Counted from the stretch's first letter, positions 38,655-47,336 are shown. The stretch: 64,000 nt of DNA from Ilyomonas sp965219515 (GCA_965219515.1 OZ244776.1:992001-1056000); one strand, 5' to 3'. The notes: generated by a model not told the origin, from the letters alone. A program made the numbers and translations.

Positions 38655-39119
38655 ATGACACAGCAATCATCAATTATAAAGTTCAATGGATTACAAAGGG
38701 ACAAAGTTCTAAGTGAACTTGCTTCGATTGACAAAGAACTTAGTGACTATTTTAAAAAATATCTGCATGAAGAATATAAAGGTGATAAGACTAAGCGACT
38801 CGATTATGTTGACATTGGAATAATTGCACGTTTTATTATTGACAAATTGCAAGCTGGACAAACTGAAATATTTAAACCGTTTTTTGACAACATTGAGACT
38901 GTTCTTAATAACTGTGACACTTATATTGACAATTTAATTGTTGTCGGACTTTTTGAAAGCATTCAAAATATTTGTGGGACAAGTGCAGACTATCACTATG
39001 TTTTTAATCCTTGGCTCGGACAATTATCAAAAACAAAATGGGACAATTTGATTGACAACTGGGAAGGAGTAGAATGGAGAGAAAAATATAAGAATATTTC
39101 GCAGGCAGGTCTTGGTTGA
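38655..39119 (+). CDS. Cassette 12: protein of unknown function (DUF7674-like)
   Basis: A 154-residue acidic, helical protein starting MTQQSSIIKFNGLQ. The region FFDNIETVLNNCDTYIDNLI followed by VVGLFESIQNIC and a WDNLIDNWEG end resembles immunity-like proteins of the DUF7674 type, a tentative match. The frame extends upstream to 38391 but that part is attC 11 and a gene-less cassette, so 38655 is chosen. Confidence 0.65.
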   Translation: MTQQSSIIKFNGLQRDKVLSELASIDKELSDYFKKYLHEEYKGDKTKRLDYVDIGIIARFIIDKLQAGQTEIFKPFFDNIETVLNNCDTYIDNLIVVGLFESIQNICGTSADYHYVFNPWLGQLSKTKWDNLIDNWEGVEWREKYKNISQAGLG

Positions 39120-39133
39120 CAAAACAAAACTGC

Positions 39134-39331
39134 TACCAACAAAAGGTTTGGCAAAAAACTGGCTGACGTAACGCAGCATCAACTTTTGTTGCGCTATTGA
39201 ACTTTAGTTATCAGCTTGACATTATAAATTTGGCAACAGTAATGACAATGAACAATTAATTATAAATTTAGCAGCAGTTAGGGCTGACGATTTTCAAATA
39301 CCAGTTCTTCGCCAAGCCTTGTTCGTTGTAC
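39134..39331 (+). repeat. attC 12 (198 bp)
   Basis: R'' TACCAAC to R' GTTGTAC, family 1 stem. Carries an internal TTTA-N18-TAAATTTG promoter-like motif. Confidence 0.85.
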
Positions 39332-39364
39332 GCCATTTTCGTGGACATCCTAAAAATTCAAATG

Positions 39365-39395
39365 TTTCTATTTAACGAAACTTTCTTTATCTTTG
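39365..39395 (+). promoter_or_regulatory. Candidate promoter inside cassette 13
   Basis: TTTC at 39365, 19-base spacer, TATCTTTG at 39388-39395 (TAnnTTTG). Predicted start of transcription is a few bases before the toxin ATG at 39412. Confidence 0.5.
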
Positions 39396-39411
39396 TCCAG
39401 ACTTAAAATGA

Positions 39412-39774
39412 ATGGACAGAATTTTCGACATCGTATTTCTGGAAGAAGCTTTTACTTTTTTAAGTAAACTTGACAGAAAACACTATGAGAAAATATTGTA
39501 CAACATTCGTAAATCTCAGACCGAACACGACCCTGAACTTTTCAAAAAACTTACAAATGAAATTTGGGAATTCAGAACGCTTTATCAAGGTTTAAAATAT
39601 CGCTTACTTGCTTTTTGGGATAAGACGAACACAGAAAATACTTTGGTAATTTCGACACACGGGTTTATAAAAAAACGTAGCAAAGTTCCAGACAATGAAA
39701 TCCTTAAAGCAAAGCAACTAAGGATAAAATATTTTGAAGACAAGGACAAACAACTTAAAAAGAAAAAGAAATGA
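39412..39774 (+). CDS. Cassette 13: RelE/HigB (Gp49-like) toxin
   Basis: A 120-residue protein with the Gp49-like/HigB pattern: DIVFLEEAFTFLSKLDRKHY, then KLTNEIWEFRTLYQGLKYRLLAFWD and LVISTHGFIKKRSKVPDNEI, followed by a Lys-rich tail. Family toxins cleave mRNA on the ribosome. The toxin-first order with a downstream XRE antitoxin (4-base overlap, ATGA) is the HigBA order. A paralogous pair is in cassette 19. Confidence 0.87.
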   Translation: MDRIFDIVFLEEAFTFLSKLDRKHYEKILYNIRKSQTEHDPELFKKLTNEIWEFRTLYQGLKYRLLAFWDKTNTENTLVISTHGFIKKRSKVPDNEILKAKQLRIKYFEDKDKQLKKKKK

Positions 39775-40082
39775 AAACATATTCGTTAGACCAGGTTCAA
39801 GACAAATTAATTGGCAAAGTTGGTACAGCTGACAGAGATAAATTTGAGTACGAACTTCAAATGGATTTAATTGGCAAAGCAATTAAACAGACACGACAAG
39901 AACGCCATTTGACACAAGAAGAATTGGGCAAACTTATCGGTGTCCAAAAAGCACAAATTTCAAGACTTGAAAGCAATGCCAGCAACGCAACTATGGACAC
40001 CTTATTGAGAGTGTTTACTGCGTTAAAAGCGAAAGTAAAGTTGCAGGTAGAATTGCCAAACTTGAACATCAGCGTAGGATAA
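39771..40082 (+). CDS. Cassette 13: XRE-family antitoxin
   Basis: A 103-residue protein. Helix-turn-helix of the XRE type at residues 40-85: IKQTRQERHLTQEELGKLIG followed by VQKAQISRLESNASNATMDT. It would neutralise the HigB-like toxin encoded just upstream and repress the pair. Start overlaps the toxin stop. Confidence 0.88.
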   Translation: MKTYSLDQVQDKLIGKVGTADRDKFEYELQMDLIGKAIKQTRQERHLTQEELGKLIGVQKAQISRLESNASNATMDTLLRVFTALKAKVKLQVELPNLNISVG

Positions 40083-40091
40083 TAAAACGGC

Positions 40092-40289
40092 GTACAACAT
40101 GGGTTTGCTGCTATGCTGGCTGACGAATAAGTTCTCATCTTTTTGTTCGCTATCAGCAGCAGTTCAAACCGACGTTTTTCAATTTGACTTTTAGTTGTCA
40201 ATTTCATCTTTAGTAATTTTAATGGGCTGCAGTTCCGGGCTTGACAAGCAACGAATACCAGCACAGCAGCAAGCCGGTGGGCGTTATGT
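40092..40289 (+). repeat. attC 13 (198 bp)
   Basis: R'' GTACAAC to R' GTTATGT. Family 5: GGGTTTGCTGC with CAGCAGCAAGCC. Confidence 0.85.
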
Positions 40290-40457
40290 GCAACCTGTGA
40301 CTTCTCTTTGCCGGTATTATTTTGCTCTCTTTTCCGTGTGGGTTAGTGCTTTCAGGTTGACTCTGCCAGGCAAGTCACTGCAACAAGCAAAGCTTTTGTT
40401 TCGGGTGTGGCTTCTGGCAGTCAGGCTTCGGGTGACGCAATCAGGTCTGCACATAAC
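40284..40457. repeat. Cassette 14: 174-bp gene-less cassette body, copy 3 of 9
   Basis: Identical, as far as I can read, to copy 1 at 33232 (TTAGTGCTTTC, GACTCTGCC, CAAGTCACTG variants). Confidence 0.85.
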
Positions 40458-40648
40458 AAGAGGTTTTGCGTCAGCACGGCTGACATTCGTCAGCCGCTGC
40501 TTCAGCTCTTTTTTAGGGCTTCAGTCATCAGCCCGACGGAACCCGGTTGGTCATCAGCGGTTGTTTGTATCTTCGGTTTTTTATTTGGCTTTTGTCCATG
40601 CCGACGGATTGCATCCGTCGTGCCGAACACAAAGCCCGAACGTTACAT
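40451..40648 (+). repeat. attC 14 (198 bp), hybrid
   Basis: R'' ACATAAC to R' GTTACAT. The 5' arm is family 3 (GGTTTTGCGTC) and the 3' arm is family 4 (GAACACAAAGCC). Confidence 0.82.
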
Positions 40649-41200
40649 GCCATTTTTTTGCAGTTTTTATTTCCATGTTGCAGTAGGACAAAAGACAAAA
40701 GTTCAAAACTATTTTTAGCAGTTTCATTACGACAGGACTTACGAGAAACTTTTACTTTTTCAAACAGGTTTACGCCGACAGTTTACGCTACTAATCTCAG
40801 CAGCTTGGAACTTTTACCATTATGTAAGTTGCTTTTATATTTTGTAGTTGTTGTGGCTGACGGTTCGGGTTCATTACTCTTGGCAATCAACTTCAAACGT
40901 TTACCATTCTGCAAGTTGCTTCCTTGTTTGTAAAATTGTTTTGGTGGACGCTGCGGCTTCTTTCCAATCAAAAGTTCTTAAGCAATTCTCAGTTGTTGCT
41001 TGTTTAAGTTCGGGTTGTTGCGGCTGACAAGTTGCTCACGGCTGGACACAACGGCTTTGTTAAGTTCATAAGTACACTACGACAGCGCAGCAGTAATAAA
41101 TGCAAGGTGTACGTTACTTTTACAATCAGGTTATTGGCGGACTTTTTACGTTATACAACTTCAGCTTGCTTTAGGTGGACAGAGAAAAACGGCATGTAAC
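40643..41200. repeat. Cassette 15: long gene-less cassette body (558 bp)
   Basis: Bounded by GTTACATGCC and GGCATGTAAC. No supported gene. It shares modules with cassettes 18, 20 and 38: TTACCATTCTGCAAGTTGC, CAATCAAAAGTTCTT and GGGTTGTTGCGGCTGACAAG, in the same order. Two degenerate repeats of about 80 bases lie near 40810-40970. Confidence 0.7.
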
Positions 41201-41327
41201 ACCTGGTTTGCTGCCATAGCGGCTGACGGAACTCGGCTGAATAGCAGGAATTCTATTGAACAATATAACTATACTTGGGCTGACGTACAAGAAATGCCGC
41301 TACAGCAGCAAGCCTTGTTCGTTAGGC
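41194..41327 (+). repeat. attC 15 (134 bp), short class
   Basis: R'' ATGTAAC to R' GTTAGGC. Family 5 arms (GGTTTGCTGCCATAGCGGC with GCCGCTACAGCAGCAAGCC) but about 62 bases shorter than most sites here. Confidence 0.85.
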
Positions 41328-41349
41328 GTCATGCGGACTTACTCACAAC

Positions 41350-41381
41350 TTTCCTGTTTTTCCTGTAATTTGCTAATTTTG
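41350..41381 (+). promoter_or_regulatory. Candidate promoter inside cassette 16
   Basis: TTTC at 41350, 20-base spacer, TAATTTTG at 41374-41381, ending 14 bases before the antitoxin ATG at 41396. Confidence 0.5.
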
Positions 41382-41395
41382 ACAAAACGAATTGA

Positions 41396-41641
41396 ATGAA
41401 TACTTCATCTCAACATATCGACCTTGCTGATTATTATTTTGGATTTTTAAAAAATCTTAATACAGACAGTAAGCTTGACCTTATTTCCAAGCTATCACAA
41501 TCTTTAAAAAAAAATGACGAAGTTTCTGACACATCATTGCAATCGCTCTTTGGAGCATATCAATCAGAAGAAACTGCTGACGACATAATTGCCGAACTCA
41601 GAGCCTCAAGAGTGTTTAACCGTAATATTGAACCACTTTGA
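41396..41641 (+). CDS. Cassette 16: predicted VapB-like antitoxin
   Basis: An 81-residue acidic protein (MNTSSQHIDLADYYFGFLKN) placed before a PIN-domain gene with a 4-base overlap. No DNA-binding motif is obvious, but size, position and the C-terminal EETADDIIAELRASRVFNR segment fit Bacteroidota antitoxins found next to PIN toxins. Confidence 0.72.
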   Translation: MNTSSQHIDLADYYFGFLKNLNTDSKLDLISKLSQSLKKNDEVSDTSLQSLFGAYQSEETADDIIAELRASRVFNRNIEPL

Positions 41642-42048
41642 AAAAGTACCTGCTTAACACGAACATTTGTATTTACTTCATAAAAGGACAATTTGGACTA
41701 AACAAAAAAATAGCAGAAGTAGGTGAACAAAATTGTTTTATTTCGGAGATGACTGTTGCTGAATTGAAATATGGAGTTGAAAACAGTAAGACAGTTGAAG
41801 CAATGAGAAAAATTGTGGAGGCGTTTATCCCAAAATTCTTTGTTATTCCTATTTATAATTCATTAGACATTTACGCTAAGGAAAAAGCCAAGCTAAGAAA
41901 ACAAGGGTTGCTGATTGATGATTTTGATATTTTAATTGGTGCAACTGCTGTTACCAATGACATGATAATGGTGACAAATAATGTTGCTCATCTAAGAAGA
42001 CTTGATAATATAATAATTGAGGACTGGACAGCACTCGCTACAAAATAG
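41638..42048 (+). CDS. Cassette 16: PIN-domain (VapC-like) toxin, first catalytic Asp replaced by Asn
   Basis: A 136-residue protein starting at TTG (41638), overlapping the antitoxin stop. The PIN motif normally written LLDTNICIY is LLNTNICIY here (codon AAC instead of GAC/GAT). Later acidic residues are kept: SEMTVAELKYG, then LIDDFDILIGATAV and TNNVAHLRRL. VapC toxins cut tRNA or rRNA with three or four acidic residues holding Mg2+. Loss of the first Asp suggests reduced or absent activity. Confidence 0.85.
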   Translation: MKKYLLNTNICIYFIKGQFGLNKKIAEVGEQNCFISEMTVAELKYGVENSKTVEAMRKIVEAFIPKFFVIPIYNSLDIYAKEKAKLRKQGLLIDDFDILIGATAVTNDMIMVTNNVAHLRRLDNIIIEDWTALATK

Positions 42049-42055
42049 CACGAAC

Positions 42056-42252
42056 GCACAACAAAAGGTTTGGCAAAAAACTGGCTGACAACACGCAACA
42101 TCAACTTTTGTTTGGCTATTCAGCTTTTGTATCAGCACGACATTATATATCTGGCGACATCAATAACAATGAACTTTTAATTATAAATTTGGCAGCAGTT
42201 CGGGCTTGACGGTTTCAAATACCAGTTCTTCGCCAAGCCAAAATCGTTGTAC
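42056..42252 (+). repeat. attC 16 (197 bp)
   Basis: R'' GCACAAC to R' GTTGTAC, family 1 stem. R'' does not match the cassette 16 start (GTTAGGC). Confidence 0.83.
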
Positions 42253-42271
42253 GCCATAATATTAGACCCCA

Positions 42272-43145
42272 ATGCCACCAAGAAAAAAGAAAGAGCTTCC
42301 AGACGAAAGATTACGAATAGAAAATTTCTACAAAAGATGGAACATTGAACTCTCGGACAAAGATAGATGGACAAATTTTCGTAGCAGAGTTTTAAACGCA
42401 TATTCAAGTGAACTTGGTTATGAAATTTTGGAGAACTCAAAAAGTGAAGATGAATTTTTCAAACTCATTGGTGTACACACAAGGCGAGTAAAAGGAATGT
42501 TTGACATAGACATTTCGTTTGACAAAAAACTTATTGAAAGTCCTACCTACAATTATTTCCTTGAAGAAGGCGACATAAAGAAATTTATACTTGGACTTGA
42601 AGTTATTTTTTGGATGACATCTCTTGAATGGAAATATAAGTCTGATTTTTTAGAAAGCATTCAAGACGCAATTGTTATGACTGGAGTTCCACTTGTCGCA
42701 AAGGACACAGATGAAGATGTAATATTTTTTCCAGCGGGAGCAAAACTGCTTGACCAGGCACTTGTTAATGATAATCTTGATTGGCTTGCAGACTATCCAG
42801 AAAGTTACGACACTTTCAAAAACGCTTTAACCGAAATTGGAACAAAAGGTAAAGAGCGGCATATTGTTGACAACCTACGATTATCGCTTGAGTTATTATT
42901 TAAAGCAGTTCTTAGCAGTTCTTAAAAACACAAAAAGTTTAGAAAATCAAAAAGAGTTTATAGGTAAATACTTAAAGACAAGAAACACAAGTGCGGAAAT
43001 TTCAAACTTATTTTGGACAGTCCTTGACTATTATAGCAAATACCAAAACGATAAAATAAAACATGCCGACAATGCAAAGGTTGACGAAGTAGAATTTTTA
43101 TTGTACCTCACAGGGACAGTAATGCGTTTCATGTTGACGAAGTAA
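42272..43145 (+). pseudogene. Cassette 17: protein of unknown function, frameshifted by a 10-bp tandem duplication
   Basis: The first frame gives 217 residues (MPPRKKKELPDERLRIENFY) and stops after FKAVLSSS. The family-like C-terminus (FLAVLKNTKSLENQKEFIG and ending GTVMRFMLTK) continues in another frame up to 43145. AGCAGTTCTT is present twice in tandem at 42904-42913 and 42914-42923. Removing one copy restores a single frame reading LFKAVLKNTKSLENQ. The repaired protein would have about 287 residues. Function unknown; the C-terminal part looks helical. Confidence 0.75.
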
Positions 43146-43152
43146 TTACGGC

Positions 43153-43352
43153 GTACAACATGGGGTTTGCTGCAAGTGTGGCAGGACGTTGGCAGCTTCA
43201 TCAGCATTTCTGCACTGTGCTGCAGTTCCGGGCTTGACGGAATGCTATTTGGCTTTTAGTTTTTAACTTGTACTTTTAGTTTATCATTGAGCAGCGGTTC
43301 TTGGCAGACGGAATTCTATTTCCACACCGGCAGCAAGCCTCAAACGTTACAT
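43153..43352 (+). repeat. attC 17 (200 bp)
   Basis: R'' GTACAAC to R' GTTACAT, family 5 stem (GGGGTTTGCTGC with GGCAGCAAGCC). Confidence 0.85.
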
Positions 43353-43929
43353 GCCATTTTATTTTGCAGATTGTAGTATGACAAGTTTTGTAAGCTTACA
43401 GCTTTTTTCTTTCAGCTTTACTGCGACAGCTTGCGTTACAAAATATAAGCAGCTTCAATCTTTAATCATTGTGTAACATTGTTTTTTTATTTCATAACTG
43501 CTGGCTCTGACAGTTGGGCTTACATTTTTCGTTGCAGCTTTACACTTCGGTCATTGTGTAAGTCGTTTCTTGTTTTCGTAATCTCTAAGCCGGACAGTTC
43601 GGGTTTGTCTCGCTTTGCAAACAGCTTCAAACTTTTGTTGTGCGGCAAACTGTTTTTTGTTTTTAAAATGGTGCGGCTGACAGCCTGGCTTGTCTCAATC
43701 GAAAGTTCTTTTGAAAATTGTTTTCTCTAATTGTTTACCTACGGGTTGTTGCGGTTGACTGGTCGCTAACTGTTGACAAAACGGCTTGCTTACATTCACT
43801 GTTGCATCACAGTGCAGATAAAGTTTACAATTTAAAAGGTACGGTCAGGTTTTCAGTCAGCTTTTGATGGACAATTTGTTTTATAAAGCACAAAGAGCTT
43901 TATTGCAACAAAGAAAAAAGGCATGTAAC
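43347..43929. repeat. Cassette 18: long gene-less cassette body (583 bp), duplicated as cassette 38
   Basis: Bounded by GTTACATGCC and GGCATGTAAC. Almost identical to 59672-60254. Holds about three degenerate repeats of roughly 80 bases (43470-43720), each with a GACAG(T/C) motif, then GGGTTGTTGCGGTTGACTGG. An 83-codon open frame at 43479-43730 exists in both copies but has no recognisable features and starts without a plausible signal. Confidence 0.75.
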
Positions 43930-44118
43930 AAAAGTATTGGCGTTATGTCGGCTGACACGGCGCAGCATCAGCTTCAGTTCTCTTTTCATCTTTCGTTCCA
44001 GCCTGACATTATCAATTTGGCAACAGAACATGTCATCAGCTTTTGTATTTTTACTCATCAACAGTTCGGGCTGACGTTTTCCAAATGCCGCCACAAACGC
44101 CAATACCCAACGTTGGCG
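43923..44118 (+). repeat. attC 18 (196 bp)
   Basis: R'' ATGTAAC to R' GTTGGCG. Family 7: GTATTGGCGTTATGTCGGC with AAACGCCAATAC. Confidence 0.85.
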
Positions 44119-44170
44119 GCAACCTTCGCTGACCTCCCCCATCGAGACATATCTAAAAGTTGACAAAACA

Positions 44171-44202
44171 TTTGTTTCCTAATTGGGAAATTAATATTTT
44201 TG
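44171..44202 (+). promoter_or_regulatory. Candidate promoter inside cassette 19
   Basis: TTTG at 44171, 20-base spacer, TATTTTTG at 44195-44202; this is the best match to the Bacteroidota consensus in the array, 13 bases before the toxin ATG. Confidence 0.55.
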
Positions 44203-44215
44203 ACGAAAATTGCCA

Positions 44216-44584
44216 ATGAAGTCAAACTTTGACGTTGAGTTATTACCGGAAGCAATTGAGTTTTTAGAAAATCTTGATGACAAAACGAGAGAGAAGATTT
44301 ACTATAATATCAGAAAATCTCAATTTGTAAACGACAATGAACTTTTTAAAAAACTCAATGACTTTATTTGGGAGTTTCGGACTTTATACAACAGCAAGAC
44401 TTATCGACTTTTTTCGTTTTGGGACAAAATTGATGGGAAAGAAACTTTGGTTATGGCGACACACGGAATTTTGAAAAAGACGCAGAAAACGCCACCGGAA
44501 GAAATAAAAAAGGCTGAAGAAATAAGAAAGCAGTATTTAAACAACAAGACAAAAAAACTAAATAATTATGGCAGACAAATTTAA
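44216..44584 (+). CDS. Cassette 19: RelE/HigB (Gp49-like) toxin
   Basis: A 122-residue toxin (MKSNFDVELLPEAIEFLENL), with LNDFIWEFRTLYNSKTYRLF and LVMATHGILKKTQKTPPEEI. Clearly related to the cassette 13 toxin in order and motifs but not recently duplicated. The ATG at 44216 is chosen over a TTG six bases earlier. The gene overlaps the antitoxin by 17 bases. Confidence 0.87.
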   Translation: MKSNFDVELLPEAIEFLENLDDKTREKIYYNIRKSQFVNDNELFKKLNDFIWEFRTLYNSKTYRLFSFWDKIDGKETLVMATHGILKKTQKTPPEEIKKAEEIRKQYLNNKTKKLNNYGRQI

Positions 44585-44888
44585 AACTGTTTCGCTTAAC
44601 ACAATGATTGACAAACACATTGGAAAGCGTGGGACTGAGAAACGTGAGGCTTTTGAAAACGAGTTGAGAATTGACTTATTGGGGCAAGCCATTAAACAAG
44701 CAAGACAAGAACGCAATCTGACACAAGAACAATTAGGTGAACTGGTAGGAGTACAAAAAGCTCAAATTTCTAAGATTGAAAACAGCGTAAAAAATGCGAG
44801 ATTTGAAACCATTTTGAAAGTATTTGATGCTTTAGGTGCGAAGGTGAATTTTAATGTAGAACTGAATAACAAAAAACTTGCTTACTGA
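44568..44888 (+). CDS. Cassette 19: XRE-family antitoxin
   Basis: A 106-residue protein with an XRE helix-turn-helix: IKQARQERNLTQEQLGELVG then VQKAQISKIENSVKNARFET. Partner of the preceding toxin and paralogue of the cassette 13 antitoxin. Confidence 0.88.
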   Translation: MADKFKTVSLNTMIDKHIGKRGTEKREAFENELRIDLLGQAIKQARQERNLTQEQLGELVGVQKAQISKIENSVKNARFETILKVFDALGAKVNFNVELNNKKLAY

Positions 44889-44902
44889 CAAGACAAGGCA
44901 GC

Positions 44903-45103
44903 CGCTAACATGGGTATTGCCAAAATGCAGGCTGACGGAACATGTCTTTCAACTTTTATTTTTTCATTTTAGCAGTAGTTCCAGCTCGACATTATAAATT
45001 TAGCTAAGTGAAAATCTTCAACTTTAAATATTAATTTGACTTCAGTTTGCCGAGCTTGACGGAATTCTATTGCCTGCAATTCGGCAATACTTGCCCGTAA
45101 GCT
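44903..45103 (+). repeat. attC 19 (201 bp) with non-canonical GTA core
   Basis: R'' CGCTAAC to R' GTAAGCT. Outer stem GGTATTGCC with CGGCAATAC. The core reads GTA instead of GTT, and the R'' at the end of the next cassette (AGCTTAC) carries the matching change. Confidence 0.8.
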
Positions 45104-45686
45104 GCAATTTTTTTTGTGCAGATCGTTTCTGTGCGGCAGGACAAAATGCAAGAGCTTAAAATTATTTTTCATCAGCTTTCATTTCAAACCAATTTTCTAA
45201 AAGCATTATTTTTTCCGGCAGCTTTAGTGCGACAGTTTACGTTACAAATTTCAACCAGCTTTTGGCGGACAGTTTACGTTACAAAATTTATCAGCATAAA
45301 ATTTTTGTTAGGCGGCAAGTTGCTTTTCTATTTTAGAATTTTTGGTTTGGCAAGTTCGGGTTTTTATTTGTTTTCAGGCTGCTTAAAACTTAAACCATTT
45401 TGCAAGTGCTTTATTGTTTCGCAAAACTTTTGGTTGACAGTTCGGCTTGCTGTAATCAAAAAAGTTTTTTAAAAATGTTGTTTTAAAATATTCTTAGTTT
45501 GGGTTGTTGCGGTTGACAAGTTTTAAGCTTTTGGCACAACGGCAACAAAAATTTTTAATTGCATCACGACAGCAATTTCAGCTTCAATGTTTAAGTTTAC
45601 GTTCAAGTTTATAACAGTTTTTAATTCCAAGTTTACGTTACAAAATTTAAGCAGCATTAATTTCAAAAGATAAAACTGCAGCTTAC
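45098..45686. repeat. Cassette 20: long gene-less cassette body (589 bp)
   Basis: Bounded by GTAAGCTGCA and TGCAGCTTAC. Shares modules with cassettes 15, 18 and 38: CGACAGTTTACGTTACAAA (twice or more), AAACCATTTTGCAAGTGC, TTGACAGTTCGGCTTG and GGGTTGTTGCGGTTGACAAG. No convincing gene. Confidence 0.72.
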
Positions 45687-45877
45687 ATGAGGTTTGGCAA
45701 AAAACTGGCAGACGAAACGCAGCATCAACTTTTGTTTCGCTGTTGTACTTTGGTTCCGGGCTTGACGTTATAAATTTGGCGACATCAATAACAATGAACT
45801 TTTAATTATAAATTTAGCACCAGTTCGGGCTGGACGAATTTCAAATGCCAGTTCTTCGCCAAGCCCGAACGTTGTGC
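45680..45877 (+). repeat. attC 20 (198 bp)
   Basis: R'' AGCTTAC to R' GTTGTGC, family 1 stem. Confidence 0.85.
45749..45778 (+). promoter_or_regulatory. Promoter-like motif embedded in attC 20
   Basis: TTTG at 45749, 18-base spacer, TAAATTTG at 45771-45778. The TAAATTTG element recurs at the same place in attC 5, 10, 12, 21 and 30. Confidence 0.35.
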
Positions 45878-45943
45878 GTCATGCGATTTGACACTTCCTT
45901 ATTGACAAAGAAAAAAAGTTTTTAACTAACAACGACTGAAACA

Positions 45944-46381
45944 ATGGTTGACATTGACCAAAGAATTAAGGACGAATGGCGTGAACTTGGTTTTTACTAC
46001 GACCTTGAAGAAAGCGCTTATAAAAGTGAATGGAAGTTTTATGGAAGCAAACTTGGACTACAGAATTTTATAAAACTTCTTGAAGACTACACAAATAAAT
46101 CGGCTAACGATTTTCTTTCAGAACACGACCATTATGGACCTTATAGTTATTTAAAGATTATGACGTGGGACAAGGCTGTAATAACAGGAAATTATATTGC
46201 TGGAACAATTAAAGACTTGAAGAATTTTAAAAACATAATTGTAGACAATTTAGAAAAAACTCAAGCTGGACAAAGCTTTACGATTGACAAAGAATACGGT
46301 GTGGACAATACAGCGAGTGCAACGTTTTTTATAATAAAAGATGGCTTTGACCCTGTTTCGATGGACAAAAACTATTCTTAA
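45944..46381 (+). CDS. Cassette 21: protein of unknown function, 145 residues
   Basis: Not recognised. MVDIDQRIKDEWRELGFYYD at the start, then a FIKLLEDYTNKSANDFLSEH segment rich in His and Tyr. No signal peptide. Size, charge and aromatic content resemble immunity-type cytosolic proteins, but no family can be named. Confidence 0.68.
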   Translation: MVDIDQRIKDEWRELGFYYDLEESAYKSEWKFYGSKLGLQNFIKLLEDYTNKSANDFLSEHDHYGPYSYLKIMTWDKAVITGNYIAGTIKDLKNFKNIIVDNLEKTQAGQSFTIDKEYGVDNTASATFFIIKDGFDPVSMDKNYS

Positions 46382-46419
46382 CATCAATAAAAAAACGTTT
46401 AAAGAATAGAAGCACGAAC

Positions 46420-46617
46420 GCACAACAAAAGGTTTGGCAAAAAAATGGCTGACGTAACGCAACATCAACTTTTGTTTCGCTATTCGGCTTTAGTAATCAG
46501 CTCGACGTTATAAATTTGGCAACAACAATAACAATGAACTTTTAATTATAAATTTATCAGCAGTTCGGGCTGGACGAATTTCAAATACCAGTTCTTCGCC
46601 AAGCCTGAACGTTATGT
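46420..46617 (+). repeat. attC 21 (198 bp)
   Basis: R'' GCACAAC to R' GTTATGT, family 1 stem; R'' matches the cassette 21 start GTTGTGCG. Confidence 0.85.
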
Positions 46618-46785
46618 GCAACCTGTGACTTCTCTTTGCCGGTATTATTTTGCTCTCTTTTCCGTGTGGGTTAGTTGGTTCAGGTTGACGCTGCCAGGCA
46701 AGTCACTGCAACAAGCAAAGCTTTTGTTTCGGGTGTGGCTTCTGGCAGTCAGGCTTCGGGTGACGCAATCAGGTCTGCACATAAC
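46612..46785. repeat. Cassette 22: 174-bp gene-less cassette body, copy 4 of 9
   Basis: Variant combination TATTATTTTGC, TTAGTTGGTTC, GACGCTGCC and CAAGTCACTG, a mixture of the copy 1 and copy 2 variants. Confidence 0.85.
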
Positions 46786-46978
46786 AAGGGGTTTTGCGTC
46801 AGCACGGCTGACACAACTCAGCCACCGCTTCACTCCTTCTTTCTTCTTTGGTTCCAGCCTGACGTTATAAATTGAGCCATTGGTTTTACTTTCATCTTTT
46901 GTGTTACTTTCGGCTTTTGGCTGGCACGGGCTGACGGAACTTTTCTGTCGTGCCGAACGCAAAGCCCGAACGTTGCCT
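46779..46978 (+). repeat. attC 22 (200 bp)
   Basis: R'' ACATAAC to R' GTTGCCT, family 3 stem. Confidence 0.85.
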
Positions 46979-47143
46979 GCCACTTTGAAATAGCTGCCCA
47001 AGTTCAGGCTTCTTAGTTTACTGTTTTTAAGCTGTTCCGGTTGACTTGTGCTAAGCAAGTTTATCACTTTACAAAGCTGTTTTGTCTTACTTAAGAAAGA
47101 AACGCTTATCTGTTCAGGCTGACCAGAGAAAGCGGCAGGCAAC
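46973..47143. repeat. Cassette 23: gene-less GTTGCCTGCC cassette body, copy 2 of 3
   Basis: 171 bp, bounded by GTTGCCTGCC and GGCAGGCAAC. Forms a tandem pair with cassette 24. Confidence 0.8.
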
Positions 47144-47336
47144 AAGGGGTTTTGCGTCAGCACGGCTGACACAACTCAGCAGCCGCTTCACTCCTTCTTT
47201 TATCTTTGGTTCCAGCCTGACGTTATAAATTGGGCGATTGGTTTTAGCTTCATCTTTTGTGCTACTTTCGGCTTTTGGTTGGCACGGACTGACGGAACTT
47301 TTCTGTCGTGCCGAACGCAAAGCCCGGACGTTGCCT
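47137..47336 (+). repeat. attC 23 (200 bp)
   Basis: R'' AGGCAAC to R' GTTGCCT, family 3 stem. Confidence 0.85.

Noticed and set aside
43479..43730. An 83-codon gene in cassettes 18 and 38
   Set aside because: The identical frame reflects recent duplication of the cassette. The related cassette 15 has a stop in the equivalent frame, so coding is not supported.
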